NCBI RefSeq assembly: GCF_017745215.1
Contig: NZ_JAGHZV010000025.1
Coordinates: 1-38,979 of the forward strand
Source: Sphingomonas sp.
GTDB taxonomy: Bacteria; Pseudomonadota; Alphaproteobacteria; Sphingomonadales; Sphingomonadaceae
DNA: 38,979 bases
Direction of reading: 5' to 3'
Part shown: positions 6,512 to 12,817 of the stretch, piece by piece
Layout: every line of letters starts with the position of its first letter
How positions within the stretch are numbered: the stretch's first letter is position 1
The notes under the pieces: generated by a model
Seen by the model: only the letters and a program-made list of their open reading frames with translations
Databases searched by the model: none
What the model was told of the DNA's origin: nothing
Position numbers and translations under genes: made by a program

Positions 6512-7840
6512 ATGCCGGACGCCCCGAGCCTCTTCGCCGAACCTGCGCCGGTGCTCGCCTTTCCGCCGCGGCCGCTGCGCTGGCTCTATGTCGACCTGAA
6601 CAGCTATTTCGCCGCGGTCGAGCAGCAGCTGAGTCCCGAGCTCCGCGGCAAGCCGATCATCGTCGCGCCGGTCGACAGCGACACGACGGTGGCGATCGCC
6701 GCCTCGGTCGAAGCCAAGCGCTATGGCATCGGCACCGGCACGCCGGTGTGGGAAGCCAAACGCAAGTGCCGCGACCTGCTGATCGCCCCCGCACGGCACG
6801 AGAAATATGTCGAGTTCCACGAAGCGATCGTCGCGGAGGTATGGAAGCACATCCCCGTCGCGGCGGTCTGCTCGATCGACGAAGTCGCCTGCCGGCTGCT
6901 CGACAATGAGAACGGCCTCGAGGCCGCGATCGCGCTGGCGCAGCGGATCAAGGCGGGGATTCGCGCCAACGTCGGCGAGGGCCTCACCTCGTCGATCGGA
7001 ATCGCGCCCAATCGCCTCCTCGCCAAGCTCGCCTCGGACATGGAGAAGCCCGACGGGCTGACGATCCTCACCGAAGAGCAGCTGCCCCAGCGGCTCTTCG
7101 CGCTCAAGCTGCGCGACATCGCCGGGATAGGCGCCAAGATGGAGCGCCGCCTCGCGCAGGACGGCATCCTCGACATCCGCCAATATTGCGCGCGCCGCCC
7201 GCGCGACGCCGGCGAGGCCTGGGGCGGGGTCAACGGCGACCGGCTCTGGTACTTGCTCCACGGCGTCGACCTGCCCGACAAGCCGACCCAGCACCGCACG
7301 ATCGGGCACAGCCACGTCCTCTCGCCGCAGAAGCGCGGGCTTGAGCCGGTCCGGCTCACCGCGCGCCGGCTCGCGCTCAAATGCGCCAGCCGCTTGCGCC
7401 GCAAGGAATACCGAGCCCGCCTGCTCGTGCTCCACGGCAAGTTCGAGGACGACAAGTCCAACTGGCGCGCCTCGGTGAAGCTGCCGACGACGCAGGACAG
7501 CTTCGTGATCCTCCACGCGCTCGACCGGCTCTTCCCGCGCCTTGCGGAAGCAGGGCGCGCGCGGCCGGGCGGATTTCGCCTTCGGATGATCGGCGTCACC
7601 CTTGCCGAGATCGAATCGACCGAAGGCGAGCAGGAATCGCTGTTCGCCGCGCTCGACCCCGACGATCCGCTCGCCCGCGAGACGCGCACGCTCGCGCTCA
7701 GCCGCGCGATGGACCGGATCAACGAGAAGTTCGGGCGCAATGCGGTGAGCGTCGGTCCGCTCTCGGGCGGGCGGATCGACGGAGTCGGCACCAAGATCGC
7801 TTTCGGCCGGATTCCCGACGCCAGCGAGTTCCATGAGTGA
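6512..7840 (+). CDS. Y-family DNA polymerase (ImpB/MucB/SamB type)
   Basis: A 442-residue translesion polymerase. The palm catalytic motifs are intact: D28 in LYVDLNSYFAAVEQQ and D123-E124 in CSIDEVACR. The SSIGIAPNRLLAKLASD segment and the helix-hairpin-helix-like LRDIAGIGAKMERRLAQ follow, then the little-finger domain. Q374-E-S-L-F378 looks like a beta-clamp binding pentapeptide. Such enzymes copy past lesions with low fidelity, usually under SOS control. Here it stands alone, without imuA or dnaE2 neighbours, divergent from the LprI-like gene. The protein is longer than classic DinB (about 350 residues), mainly through a ~20-residue N-terminal extension and a C-terminal tail ending in GTKIAFGRIPDASEF. 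No LexA box was recognised upstream. Confidence 0.88.
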   Translation: MPDAPSLFAEPAPVLAFPPRPLRWLYVDLNSYFAAVEQQLSPELRGKPIIVAPVDSDTTVAIAASVEAKRYGIGTGTPVWEAKRKCRDLLIAPARHEKYVEFHEAIVAEVWKHIPVAAVCSIDEVACRLLDNENGLEAAIALAQRIKAGIRANVGEGLTSSIGIAPNRLLAKLASDMEKPDGLTILTEEQLPQRLFALKLRDIAGIGAKMERRLAQDGILDIRQYCARRPRDAGEAWGGVNGDRLWYLLHGVDLPDKPTQHRTIGHSHVLSPQKRGLEPVRLTARRLALKCASRLRRKEYRARLLVLHGKFEDDKSNWRASVKLPTTQDSFVILHALDRLFPRLAEAGRARPGGFRLRMIGVTLAEIESTEGEQESLFAALDPDDPLARETRTLALSRAMDRINEKFGRNAVSVGPLSGGRIDGVGTKIAFGRIPDASEFHE

Positions 7841-7952
7841 AATCGCTACGCTGCCAAGAAATAAAATTACACGAAAACGGTGCAATTGTCCCAAAATCGT
7901 TGCGCTGCAACACAATGATGATACGTTGTAACCCTTAGAGGCTTGACGTCGG

Positions 7953-7985
7953 GGCACCCCGCACGCCATGAGCGGGGTGCCATGA
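7953..7985 (+). promoter_or_regulatory. Leader hairpin with five-codon ORF at the lipoprotein start
   Basis: GGCACCCCGC (7953-7962) and GCGGGGTGCC (7972-7981) form a perfect 10-bp stem that ends one base before the start codon at 7982. The 9-nt loop contains an ATG (7968) that opens a mini-ORF, MSGVP, whose TGA (7983-7985) overlaps the lipoprotein ATG as ATGA. The stem holds the only purine-rich stretch usable as a ribosome-binding site, so translation should depend on melting it. No T-run follows. A translational switch is inferred. Confidence 0.5.
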
Positions 7986-8368
7986 AAAAAGCCCCCGTTT
8001 TCGCCATCGCCGCGGTCGCGCTGCTTTCCCTCGCCGCTTGTGAGCACAAGCCTGAGGAAGTCGACAGCCGCGCTCCCGATCCCCAGGCTTCCGCAATCGC
8101 GAACGCCGCACCGGTCGAACTGCCGCCTCCGATCGCGGCGTCGGTCACCTTCCGCTGCCAGCCGGGCAACACGCTGATCTATGTCGACTTCTTCCAGGGC
8201 GACAAGCAGGTCCTCGTGAAGACCGAGAAGGGCGGCACGGCCACCAAGCTCAAGGCGCCCGAAGCCGGCCAGCCCTATGTCGGCGACGGCAGCTGGAAGC
8301 TCACCGGCACGTCGAAGGCCGCGACGATCGTGCTCGCCGACGGCAGCTCGCACAGCTGCAAGTCGTAA
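7982..8368 (+). CDS. Lipoprotein with MliC-like (C-type lysozyme inhibitor) domain
   Basis: A 128-residue lipoprotein. The signal MKKAPVFAIAAVALLSLAAC has a lipobox LAAC with Cys20. After a ~30-residue linker, the domain starts at VTFRCQPGNTLIYVDFFQGD and ends in VLADGSSHSCKS, with two Cys bracketing about 70 residues. The pattern Cys, G-x-x-L, V-x-F, an AGQPYVGDGSW segment and a terminal Cys is that of MliC/PliC inhibitors, which block C-type lysozymes at the outer membrane or in the periplasm. The inhibitory Ser/Lys loops are not clearly preserved, so activity is uncertain. Translation is probably affected by the hairpin at 7953-7985. A strong terminator follows. Confidence 0.65.
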   Translation: MKKAPVFAIAAVALLSLAACEHKPEEVDSRAPDPQASAIANAAPVELPPPIAASVTFRCQPGNTLIYVDFFQGDKQVLVKTEKGGTATKLKAPEAGQPYVGDGSWKLTGTSKAATIVLADGSSHSCKS

Positions 8369-8401
8369 GCGACCGGTTCAGGCCCGTGCTTCTTCAAACC
8401 A

Positions 8402-8432
8402 GGGCCGGCGGGCATTCCCGCCGGCCCTTTTT
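8402..8432 (+). terminator. Rho-independent terminator
   Basis: GGGCCGGCGGG (8402-8412) pairs perfectly with CCCGCCGGCCC (8417-8427) around a CATT loop, followed by TTTTT (8428-8432). It ends transcription of the MliC-like lipoprotein gene. Confidence 0.92.
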
Positions 8433-8471
8433 CATGCGAAGTCTCGGCCAAGGATTCGAGGAGGCCCGGGC

Positions 8472-9203
8472 TTGGCGACGGTCGCGATCTACAGCCTCAA
8501 AGGCGGCGTCGGGAAGACCACCCTCGCGGTCAATCTCGCCTGGTGCTCGGCCACGCTCTCATCGCGTCGCACGCTGCTCTGGGACTTGGATCCCCAGGCC
8601 GCGTCGAGCTTCCTGATCGGCGAGCCCGGCCGCGCGCACGACCACGCCCAGGCGATCTTCTCGAAGGACGTGAACCCCACCAAGCTGGTCCAGCACTCCG
8701 GCGTCGAGCGGCTCGACCTGATCCCTGCGGACACCTCGCTTCGCGGGCTCGACCTGCTGTTCCACGAGCTCGACAAGAAGAAGCGGCTGGCCAAGCTTCT
8801 CGGCCAGCTCGACAGCGCCTATGACCGGATGCTGCTCGATTGTCCGCCGGGTCTCACTGAGACGAGCGAGCAGGTGATGCGCGCCGCCGATCTGATCGTG
8901 GTGCCCGTCGTCCCCTCCCCGCTCTCGGCACGCGCGCTCGACGAAGTCTCATCGCACCTCGCGCAGAAGGGCGGCAAGGCGGTGCCGCTGATGCCGGTGC
9001 TGTCGATGGTCGACCGGCGGCGCAAGCTCCATGTCGAGGCGGTCGAAGCGCATCCCGACTGGCCGGTGATCCCCGCGGCAAGCCTGATCGAAGCGATGGC
9101 GGTCCGCCGCCAGCCGCTCGGCGCCTATGCGCGGCGCTCGCCGGGCGGCGAGGCCTTCGCCGAGCTGTGGCGCGAAGTCGAGCGGAGGCTCGCGGCGAAA
9201 TGA
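8472..9203 (+). CDS. Orphan ParA/MinD-family ATPase
   Basis: A 243-residue P-loop ATPase. The deviant Walker A K10-GGVGKTT lies at residues 10-17, the second motif D38-LDPQ at 38-42 and Walker B MLLDCPP around D123. Family members dimerise on ATP, bind DNA or membrane, and position cargo such as chromosomes, plasmids, flagella or chemosensory arrays. No parB or centromere-like array is nearby, so the cargo is unknown. The start was set at TTG 8472 because GAGGAGG (8458-8464) lies seven bases upstream and the protein then begins with the ATVAIYSLKGG strand expected for the family. The stop overlaps the aat start (ATGA, 9200-9203), so the two genes are translationally coupled. Confidence 0.87.
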   Translation: MATVAIYSLKGGVGKTTLAVNLAWCSATLSSRRTLLWDLDPQAASSFLIGEPGRAHDHAQAIFSKDVNPTKLVQHSGVERLDLIPADTSLRGLDLLFHELDKKKRLAKLLGQLDSAYDRMLLDCPPGLTETSEQVMRAADLIVVPVVPSPLSARALDEVSSHLAQKGGKAVPLMPVLSMVDRRRKLHVEAVEAHPDWPVIPAASLIEAMAVRRQPLGAYARRSPGGEAFAELWREVERRLAAK

Positions 9204-9961
9204 CCCACCACATCCGGCGCGGACACGATCTCGATCCCGAGCTCGTGTTGCGCGCCTATGCGATGGGGGTGTTCCCGATGGCGGACCATCGCGACGCCCC
9301 CAATGTCTATTGGGTCGAACCCAAGCTGCGCGGGGTGCTGCCGCTCGATGGCTTCCACCTCTCGCACTCGCTCAGGAAGACGATCAAATCGAATCGCTTC
9401 CGAGTCACGGCTGACAAGGATTTCGAAGGCATCATCCGGCTCTGCGCCGAATCGGCCGAGGACCGGCCCGACACCTGGATCAACGGCCCGATCGAGCGCG
9501 TCTTCCTCGAGCTCCACACCCGCGGCTTCGCGCATTCGATCGAAGTGTGGGACGGTGATCGGCTCGCGGGCGGGCTCTACGGCCTCGCGCTCGGCCACGC
9601 CTTCTTCGGCGAATCGATGGTCACCCGGGTGCGCGACGCCTCGAAGGTGGCGATCGCCTGGCTGGTCGCGCGGCTGCGTGCGGGCGGATTCAAGCTGCTC
9701 GACTGTCAGTTCCAGACGGAGCATCTCGCGTCATTGGGTGCAGTCGAGATCGCCCGCGACGATTATATCGCGTTGCTGGGCGCCGCGCTCGGCGACACTT
9801 CGGCGGGGCTGTCGCTCGGCTCACCCTCGGTCGACGGCGACTTCTTCGCACTCGAGTCGCTCGCGCCGCCCGAGGCGCCGCGCGGGCCGGCGCCGACCGA
9901 CACCGTGTCGGGCCCGCTGTCCTTGAAGGTCATCGAGCAGCTCACCGTCCACACGTCGTAG
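9200..9961 (+). CDS. aat: Leucyl/phenylalanyl-tRNA-protein transferase
   Basis: A 253-residue enzyme that transfers Leu or Phe from tRNA to N-terminal Arg/Lys of proteins, marking them for ClpAP through ClpS (bacterial N-degron pathway, cytoplasm). Family landmarks are AYAMGVFPMADHRDAPNVYW near the N-terminus, LPLDGFHLSHSLRK, GGLYGLALGHAFFGESM and the LDCQFQTEHLASLGAVEI segment. The start overlaps the parA stop (ATGA). The C-terminal ~60 residues (from about residue 190) go beyond the core fold and are encoded opposite the end of the DUF2155 gene, giving a 199-bp convergent overlap. The tail ends in VHTS. Confidence 0.93.
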   Translation: MTHHIRRGHDLDPELVLRAYAMGVFPMADHRDAPNVYWVEPKLRGVLPLDGFHLSHSLRKTIKSNRFRVTADKDFEGIIRLCAESAEDRPDTWINGPIERVFLELHTRGFAHSIEVWDGDRLAGGLYGLALGHAFFGESMVTRVRDASKVAIAWLVARLRAGGFKLLDCQFQTEHLASLGAVEIARDDYIALLGAALGDTSAGLSLGSPSVDGDFFALESLAPPEAPRGPAPTDTVSGPLSLKVIEQLTVHTS

Positions 9962-10401
9962 ATCGGGTGGATCACGACGTTCTGCGACGGCTGCTCCTTG
10001 TAGAGCCAGCCCGAGAAGACGCGCTGCCAGCTGTTGTCGACCTGATGGACGATCATCTGGACGAAAGCGCCGGTCCATTCGTCCTGCTCCCAGGGCGCAG
10101 TCTTCTCGCAGGCGCGCAGTCGGACGATCACGTCGCCGACGCGGACCCATTCGCCAGGCTTCAATTTGAGCTGCCACGAGCGACCGTTGCGCTTGTTGAG
10201 CAGCCCGATCACCGCGACGCGCTCGCGCATCGGCGTCGCGGAGGCGAGCGCGCTGCCATCGGGCGCGGCTTCCTGGACTACGGCGTTGCCGGTGGTGACG
10301 ATGTCCTCGAGCCCGTTGTCGGGCGCCTTGCCCGTGCCGCAGCCGGCGAGCGACAGCAGCAGCGCCGCGCCGAGCATTGCAGACCCGGCGCGCACGATCA
10401 T
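9763..10401 (-). CDS. DUF2155 lipoprotein
   Basis: A 212-residue protein with a lipoprotein signal (MIVRAGSAMLGAALLLSLAG, then Cys21 of an LAGC lipobox). The conserved core GLLNKRNGRSWQLKLKPGEW, RLRACEKTAPWEQDEWTGAF and FSGWLYKEQPSQNVVIHPIY ending in DVWTVSC is the alphaproteobacterial DUF2155 family of unknown function. Its recurrent gene neighbour is NDUFA12, which directly precedes it here with overlapping codons (ATGA, 10398-10401). The last ~50 residues are Gly/Ser/Ala/Pro-rich low complexity and lie antisense to the end of aat. This tail may be tolerated rather than functional. A role tied to complex I or the envelope is only suggested by context. Confidence 0.85.
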   Translation of the reverse strand: MIVRAGSAMLGAALLLSLAGCGTGKAPDNGLEDIVTTGNAVVQEAAPDGSALASATPMRERVAVIGLLNKRNGRSWQLKLKPGEWVRVGDVIVRLRACEKTAPWEQDEWTGAFVQMIVHQVDNSWQRVFSGWLYKEQPSQNVVIHPIYDVWTVSCSMTFKDSGPDTVSVGAGPRGASGGASDSSAKKSPSTEGEPSDSPAEVSPSAAPSNAI

Positions 10402-10790
10402 GCCTCGGGCGCCCAGGCCTCGTAGTCGCCGGTCGCGGCGGCGCGGTGCCCGCCAGCCTCGAGCGCACCCGAGGGGCGATAGGCGCTGCGCGACCCGGTG
10501 AGGTTCATCTCGGCGGGCTTCTCCCAGCCGCGCGCGGCGGGCAGCGACTCGTCGGGCGCGCCCTCGATCTGGTGGTGGAGCCAGCTGAACCAGTCGGGCG
10601 GCACGCGGCTCGCATCGTTGGGGCCGTTGTAGATCACCCAGCGGCGCGGGCGGCCGTGCACGTCACTGCCGCCCTCGTAATAGACATTGCCGAGCGAATC
10701 CTCGCCGACGCGCGTCTTGCCGCCCAGCGAGAGCATCGTTCCGATGGTGGCGCCTTCCCACCAGGTGAAGATCGACATCAGCAAACCCAT
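10398..10790 (-). CDS. NDUFA12-like NADH:ubiquinone oxidoreductase accessory subunit
   Basis: A 130-residue protein with the family pattern: a short helical N-terminus (FTWWEGATIGTML), GEDSLGNVYYEGG, then RRWVIYNGPNDASRVPPDW and FSWLHHQIEGAPDE. This is the NDUFA12/17.2-kDa family, an accessory subunit of the peripheral arm of respiratory complex I in alphaproteobacteria and mitochondria, or the related assembly factor NDUFAF2; the first fits better here because the VPPDWFSWLHH block is complete. The start at 10790 (MGLLMSIF) could instead be the second Met, four residues in. It overlaps the DUF2155 gene downstream, so both form one operon. Confidence 0.88.
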   Translation of the reverse strand: MGLLMSIFTWWEGATIGTMLSLGGKTRVGEDSLGNVYYEGGSDVHGRPRRWVIYNGPNDASRVPPDWFSWLHHQIEGAPDESLPAARGWEKPAEMNLTGSRSAYRPSGALEAGGHRAAATGDYEAWAPEA

Positions 10791-10874
10791 GCGCGGCGAT
10801 TAGCGGGAGCGTGGGTGGGAGGCAATGGGAAGTGTCGTGGAGGGCCGCCCCATCTCTCTTCACGACCACTTTAC

Positions 10875-10956
10875 CGTCATCCCGGCGAAAGCCGGGACCC
10901 AGGGTTACAGAGGACATCGCTCGCGGCCCTAGGTCCCGGCTTTCGCCGGGATGACG
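10875..10956. repeat. REP-like palindrome, family A, copy 2
   Basis: The same inverted pair as at 1857-1940: arms beginning CGTCATCCCGGCGAAAGCCG at 10875 and its reverse complement ending at 10956, with about 25 bp of unrelated spacer. It lies in the gap between the NDUFA12 gene start and the end of the DUF192 gene (10791-10992), which holds no other recognisable feature. Confidence 0.85.
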
Positions 10957-10992
10957 ACTGTTATGATGGCGATCGAAAAGCGGGCGAGCGGC

Positions 10993-11481
10993 CTACTTCC
11001 GCTTCTTCCAGCTCACCTTGTCGCCCACCGCGATCCCCAGCGCCTCGGCGCGCCCGCCGTTGATCTCGAGCACCGCCGCCACCGGCTCGCCCGAGAGCAG
11101 CCGGTCGTCGGAGAAGGGCGCGGCATTGGCGGCGATCTTCGCGATCGTGCCATCCTTGCGGATGAACAATATGTCGAGCGCGCTCGGCGTGTTGACCATC
11201 CAGAAGCTCGCCTCGCGCGGCGCGCCCTCGGGCGGATAGGGCGCGAAGATCATGCCGCCGTCGGCCGGGATCTCGGTGCGGAACATGAGTCCCCGCTCCT
11301 GCTCGGCCGAGGTGCGCGCGAGCTCGACGCGGAAGACCCTGGGCCCGCCATGCGTCTCGATCGTCACTTCGATCCTGCGCGCCGCCTCGGGAGACTGGTC
11401 AACCGCCGCGGACGCCGCGGCAACCGCGCAAGGGACCACGGCCGCGGCCAGCACGGCACTCGCCCAACGCAAGCCTGTCAT
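10993..11481 (-). CDS. DUF192 secreted protein
   Basis: A 162-residue protein with an N-terminal signal segment (MTGLRWASAVLAAAVVPCAV and onward). The core reads RVELARTSAEQERGLMFRTE, then GMIFAPYP, ASFWMVNTPSALDILFIRKD, VAAVLEINGG and GIAVGDKVSW, the standard order of the DUF192 fold, a small beta-barrel of unknown function that is mostly exported. It begins five bases after the stop of the dual cold-shock gene, so both are very likely cotranscribed; the pairing of a cold-shock protein with DUF192 recurs in alphaproteobacteria, with unknown meaning. The start at 11481 gives a plausible signal peptide. Confidence 0.87.
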   Translation of the reverse strand: MTGLRWASAVLAAAVVPCAVAAASAAVDQSPEAARRIEVTIETHGGPRVFRVELARTSAEQERGLMFRTEIPADGGMIFAPYPPEGAPREASFWMVNTPSALDILFIRKDGTIAKIAANAAPFSDDRLLSGEPVAAVLEINGGRAEALGIAVGDKVSWKKRK

Positions 11482-11486
11482 GGACT

Positions 11487-12071
11487 TCAGCCGTTCCTTT
11501 CGACCGCCACCGCCAGCGGCCCTTTTTCGCCATCGACGATGCGCGCCATCAGCGGCTGGCCCGGCTCGACTTCCTCGATCTCGGCGCGGCGCAGCGTCTC
11601 CATATGGACGAATATATCGGCCGAATCGCCGGCGCGCACCAGAAAGCCGTAGCCCTTCAGGCGATTGAACCATTTGACCGTCACCGACTCGAAGGGCCCG
11701 GCGGTGTCGATCAGGTTCAGCCGGTCGGCGCGGTCGCCGGCGCGGACGCGGGGGGCCTCCACGGCCTTGCTGAGGTCGATCGACAGGATTTCGCGCGCCT
11801 GGAGCCCGCGCTGGCGCTTGACCGCCACGCACTCGACTCGCGCGCCTTCGGGCAAGCTGCGGCGGCCATGGTCCTGCAGAACGGTGAAGTGGATCAATAT
11901 GTCGCCGATCGACAAGTCGTCGGCGACGACGAAGCCGAAGCCCCGCGTGACGTCGAACCATTTGACGACGCCAGTCAGCAACAGGCCATCGTTCGCAGCC
12001 TCGGCCTCGATCTCTCCCGGCGCCTGCGAAACTTCATAATCGTTCGACAGTAGATGCGGCTCGGCACGCAT
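11487..12071 (-). CDS. Protein with two cold-shock domains
   Basis: A 194-residue protein carrying two cold-shock domains. The first, from about residue 31, has GVVKWFDVTRGFGFVVADD and DILIHFTVL; the second, from about residue 128, has TVKWFNRLKGYGFLVRAG and DIFVHMETL. Both keep the RNP1-like (K/R)G(F/Y)GF and RNP2-like (I/F)(L/V)(I/V)H motifs that bind single-stranded nucleic acid. The arrangement resembles the dual-domain stationary-phase cold-shock proteins of alphaproteobacteria such as Caulobacter CspD. It probably acts as an RNA chaperone or regulator. The ATG at 12071 follows GGGGGA; the upstream 62-bp gap to recX holds the probable promoter. Confidence 0.9.
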   Translation of the reverse strand: MRAEPHLLSNDYEVSQAPGEIEAEAANDGLLLTGVVKWFDVTRGFGFVVADDLSIGDILIHFTVLQDHGRRSLPEGARVECVAVKRQRGLQAREILSIDLSKAVEAPRVRAGDRADRLNLIDTAGPFESVTVKWFNRLKGYGFLVRAGDSADIFVHMETLRRAEIEEVEPGQPLMARIVDGEKGPLAVAVERNG

Positions 12072-12133
12072 TTTGATTATCCCCCGACGGAGGACTTTAA
12101 CACAGTATTTCCCCGTAATGGAACTGCCTTTTC

Positions 12134-12673
12134 CTAGTCGGAGTCCGGCAGTCCCTCGACCTCCTCTCCGGGAGACATTCGCGCGATCCTCCAGGCGATC
12201 GAGGGCGCGTGGCCGGCGCGCACCATCGCCGCGACCTGACGCTCGCGCATCCGCGGGTCGGGCGCCTCGCGAGCATAGGGCCCGATCCGCCGCCGCCGCG
12301 CGAAGGCGAGCGCGCTCGCCAGGGTATCGCCCTCGACGATCGGCGACACCGCCTCGGCATCCTCCTCCTCGATCCCGGCGAAGCGCAGCGCCTGCGCCAC
12401 GCGCCGCGCGCCGAGCCCGCGCCGCCCCATCGAGGCCGCGCGCGCCTCGGCGAAGGCACGGTCGTCGACATAGCCGAGCCCCGCGAGCCGCTCGGCGATC
12501 GCGGCGGGATCGGCGGGCGGCGTCCCCTCGGCCCAGCCGCGCTCGCGGACCTTGCGGGCCAGATAGGCGGCGAGCCTGGCCCTCGTCGTCGCGAACCGCT
12601 CGACGTAGCGGAGCGCCATTTGCTCCAAAGCGGCATGATCCAAGGGGTTTCTCTGGCGTGTCCGGTGTTGCAT
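12134..12673 (-). CDS. recX: RecX-family regulator of RecA
   Basis: A 179-residue basic, helical protein with the three-helix repeat pattern of RecX: LRYVERFATTRARLAAYLAR, then RLAGLGYVDDRAFAEARA and RRGLGARRVAQALRFAGI. The YVDDRAFA motif is the clearest family mark. RecX binds in the groove of RecA filaments and limits recombination and SOS induction. It is not next to recA here; downstream is the cold-shock gene in the same direction, 62 bp away. The start was set at ATG 12673; the 144-bp divergent gap to the acyl-AMP ligase contains the short palindrome TGCCACAGTGGCA (12686-12698). Confidence 0.87.
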   Translation of the reverse strand: MQHRTRQRNPLDHAALEQMALRYVERFATTRARLAAYLARKVRERGWAEGTPPADPAAIAERLAGLGYVDDRAFAEARAASMGRRGLGARRVAQALRFAGIEEEDAEAVSPIVEGDTLASALAFARRRRIGPYAREAPDPRMRERQVAAMVRAGHAPSIAWRIARMSPGEEVEGLPDSD

Positions 12674-12817
12674 GCGCCATGATTGTGCCACAGTGGCAAC
12701 CGATTTTGAACGACGGTGCGCAGCATAGGCGGGCGGGCATTCGCGAGAAGAGACACTCGGGAAGGCGCGTTGGGGGGCCAACGTCGATGCGGCGACAGGG
12801 GGCACGGAAAAGAACGG

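Noticed and set aside
7953..7981. Intrinsic terminator upstream of the MliC-like gene
   Set aside because: The stem is followed at once by a start codon and has no T-run; a translational role fits better.
12686..12705. Possible sigma-54 promoter (GG-N10-GC) before recX
   Set aside because: TGGCACAATCATGGC on the minus strand keeps GG and GC but has TGGC instead of TTGC, and no enhancer-binding gene is near; one weak match is expected by chance.
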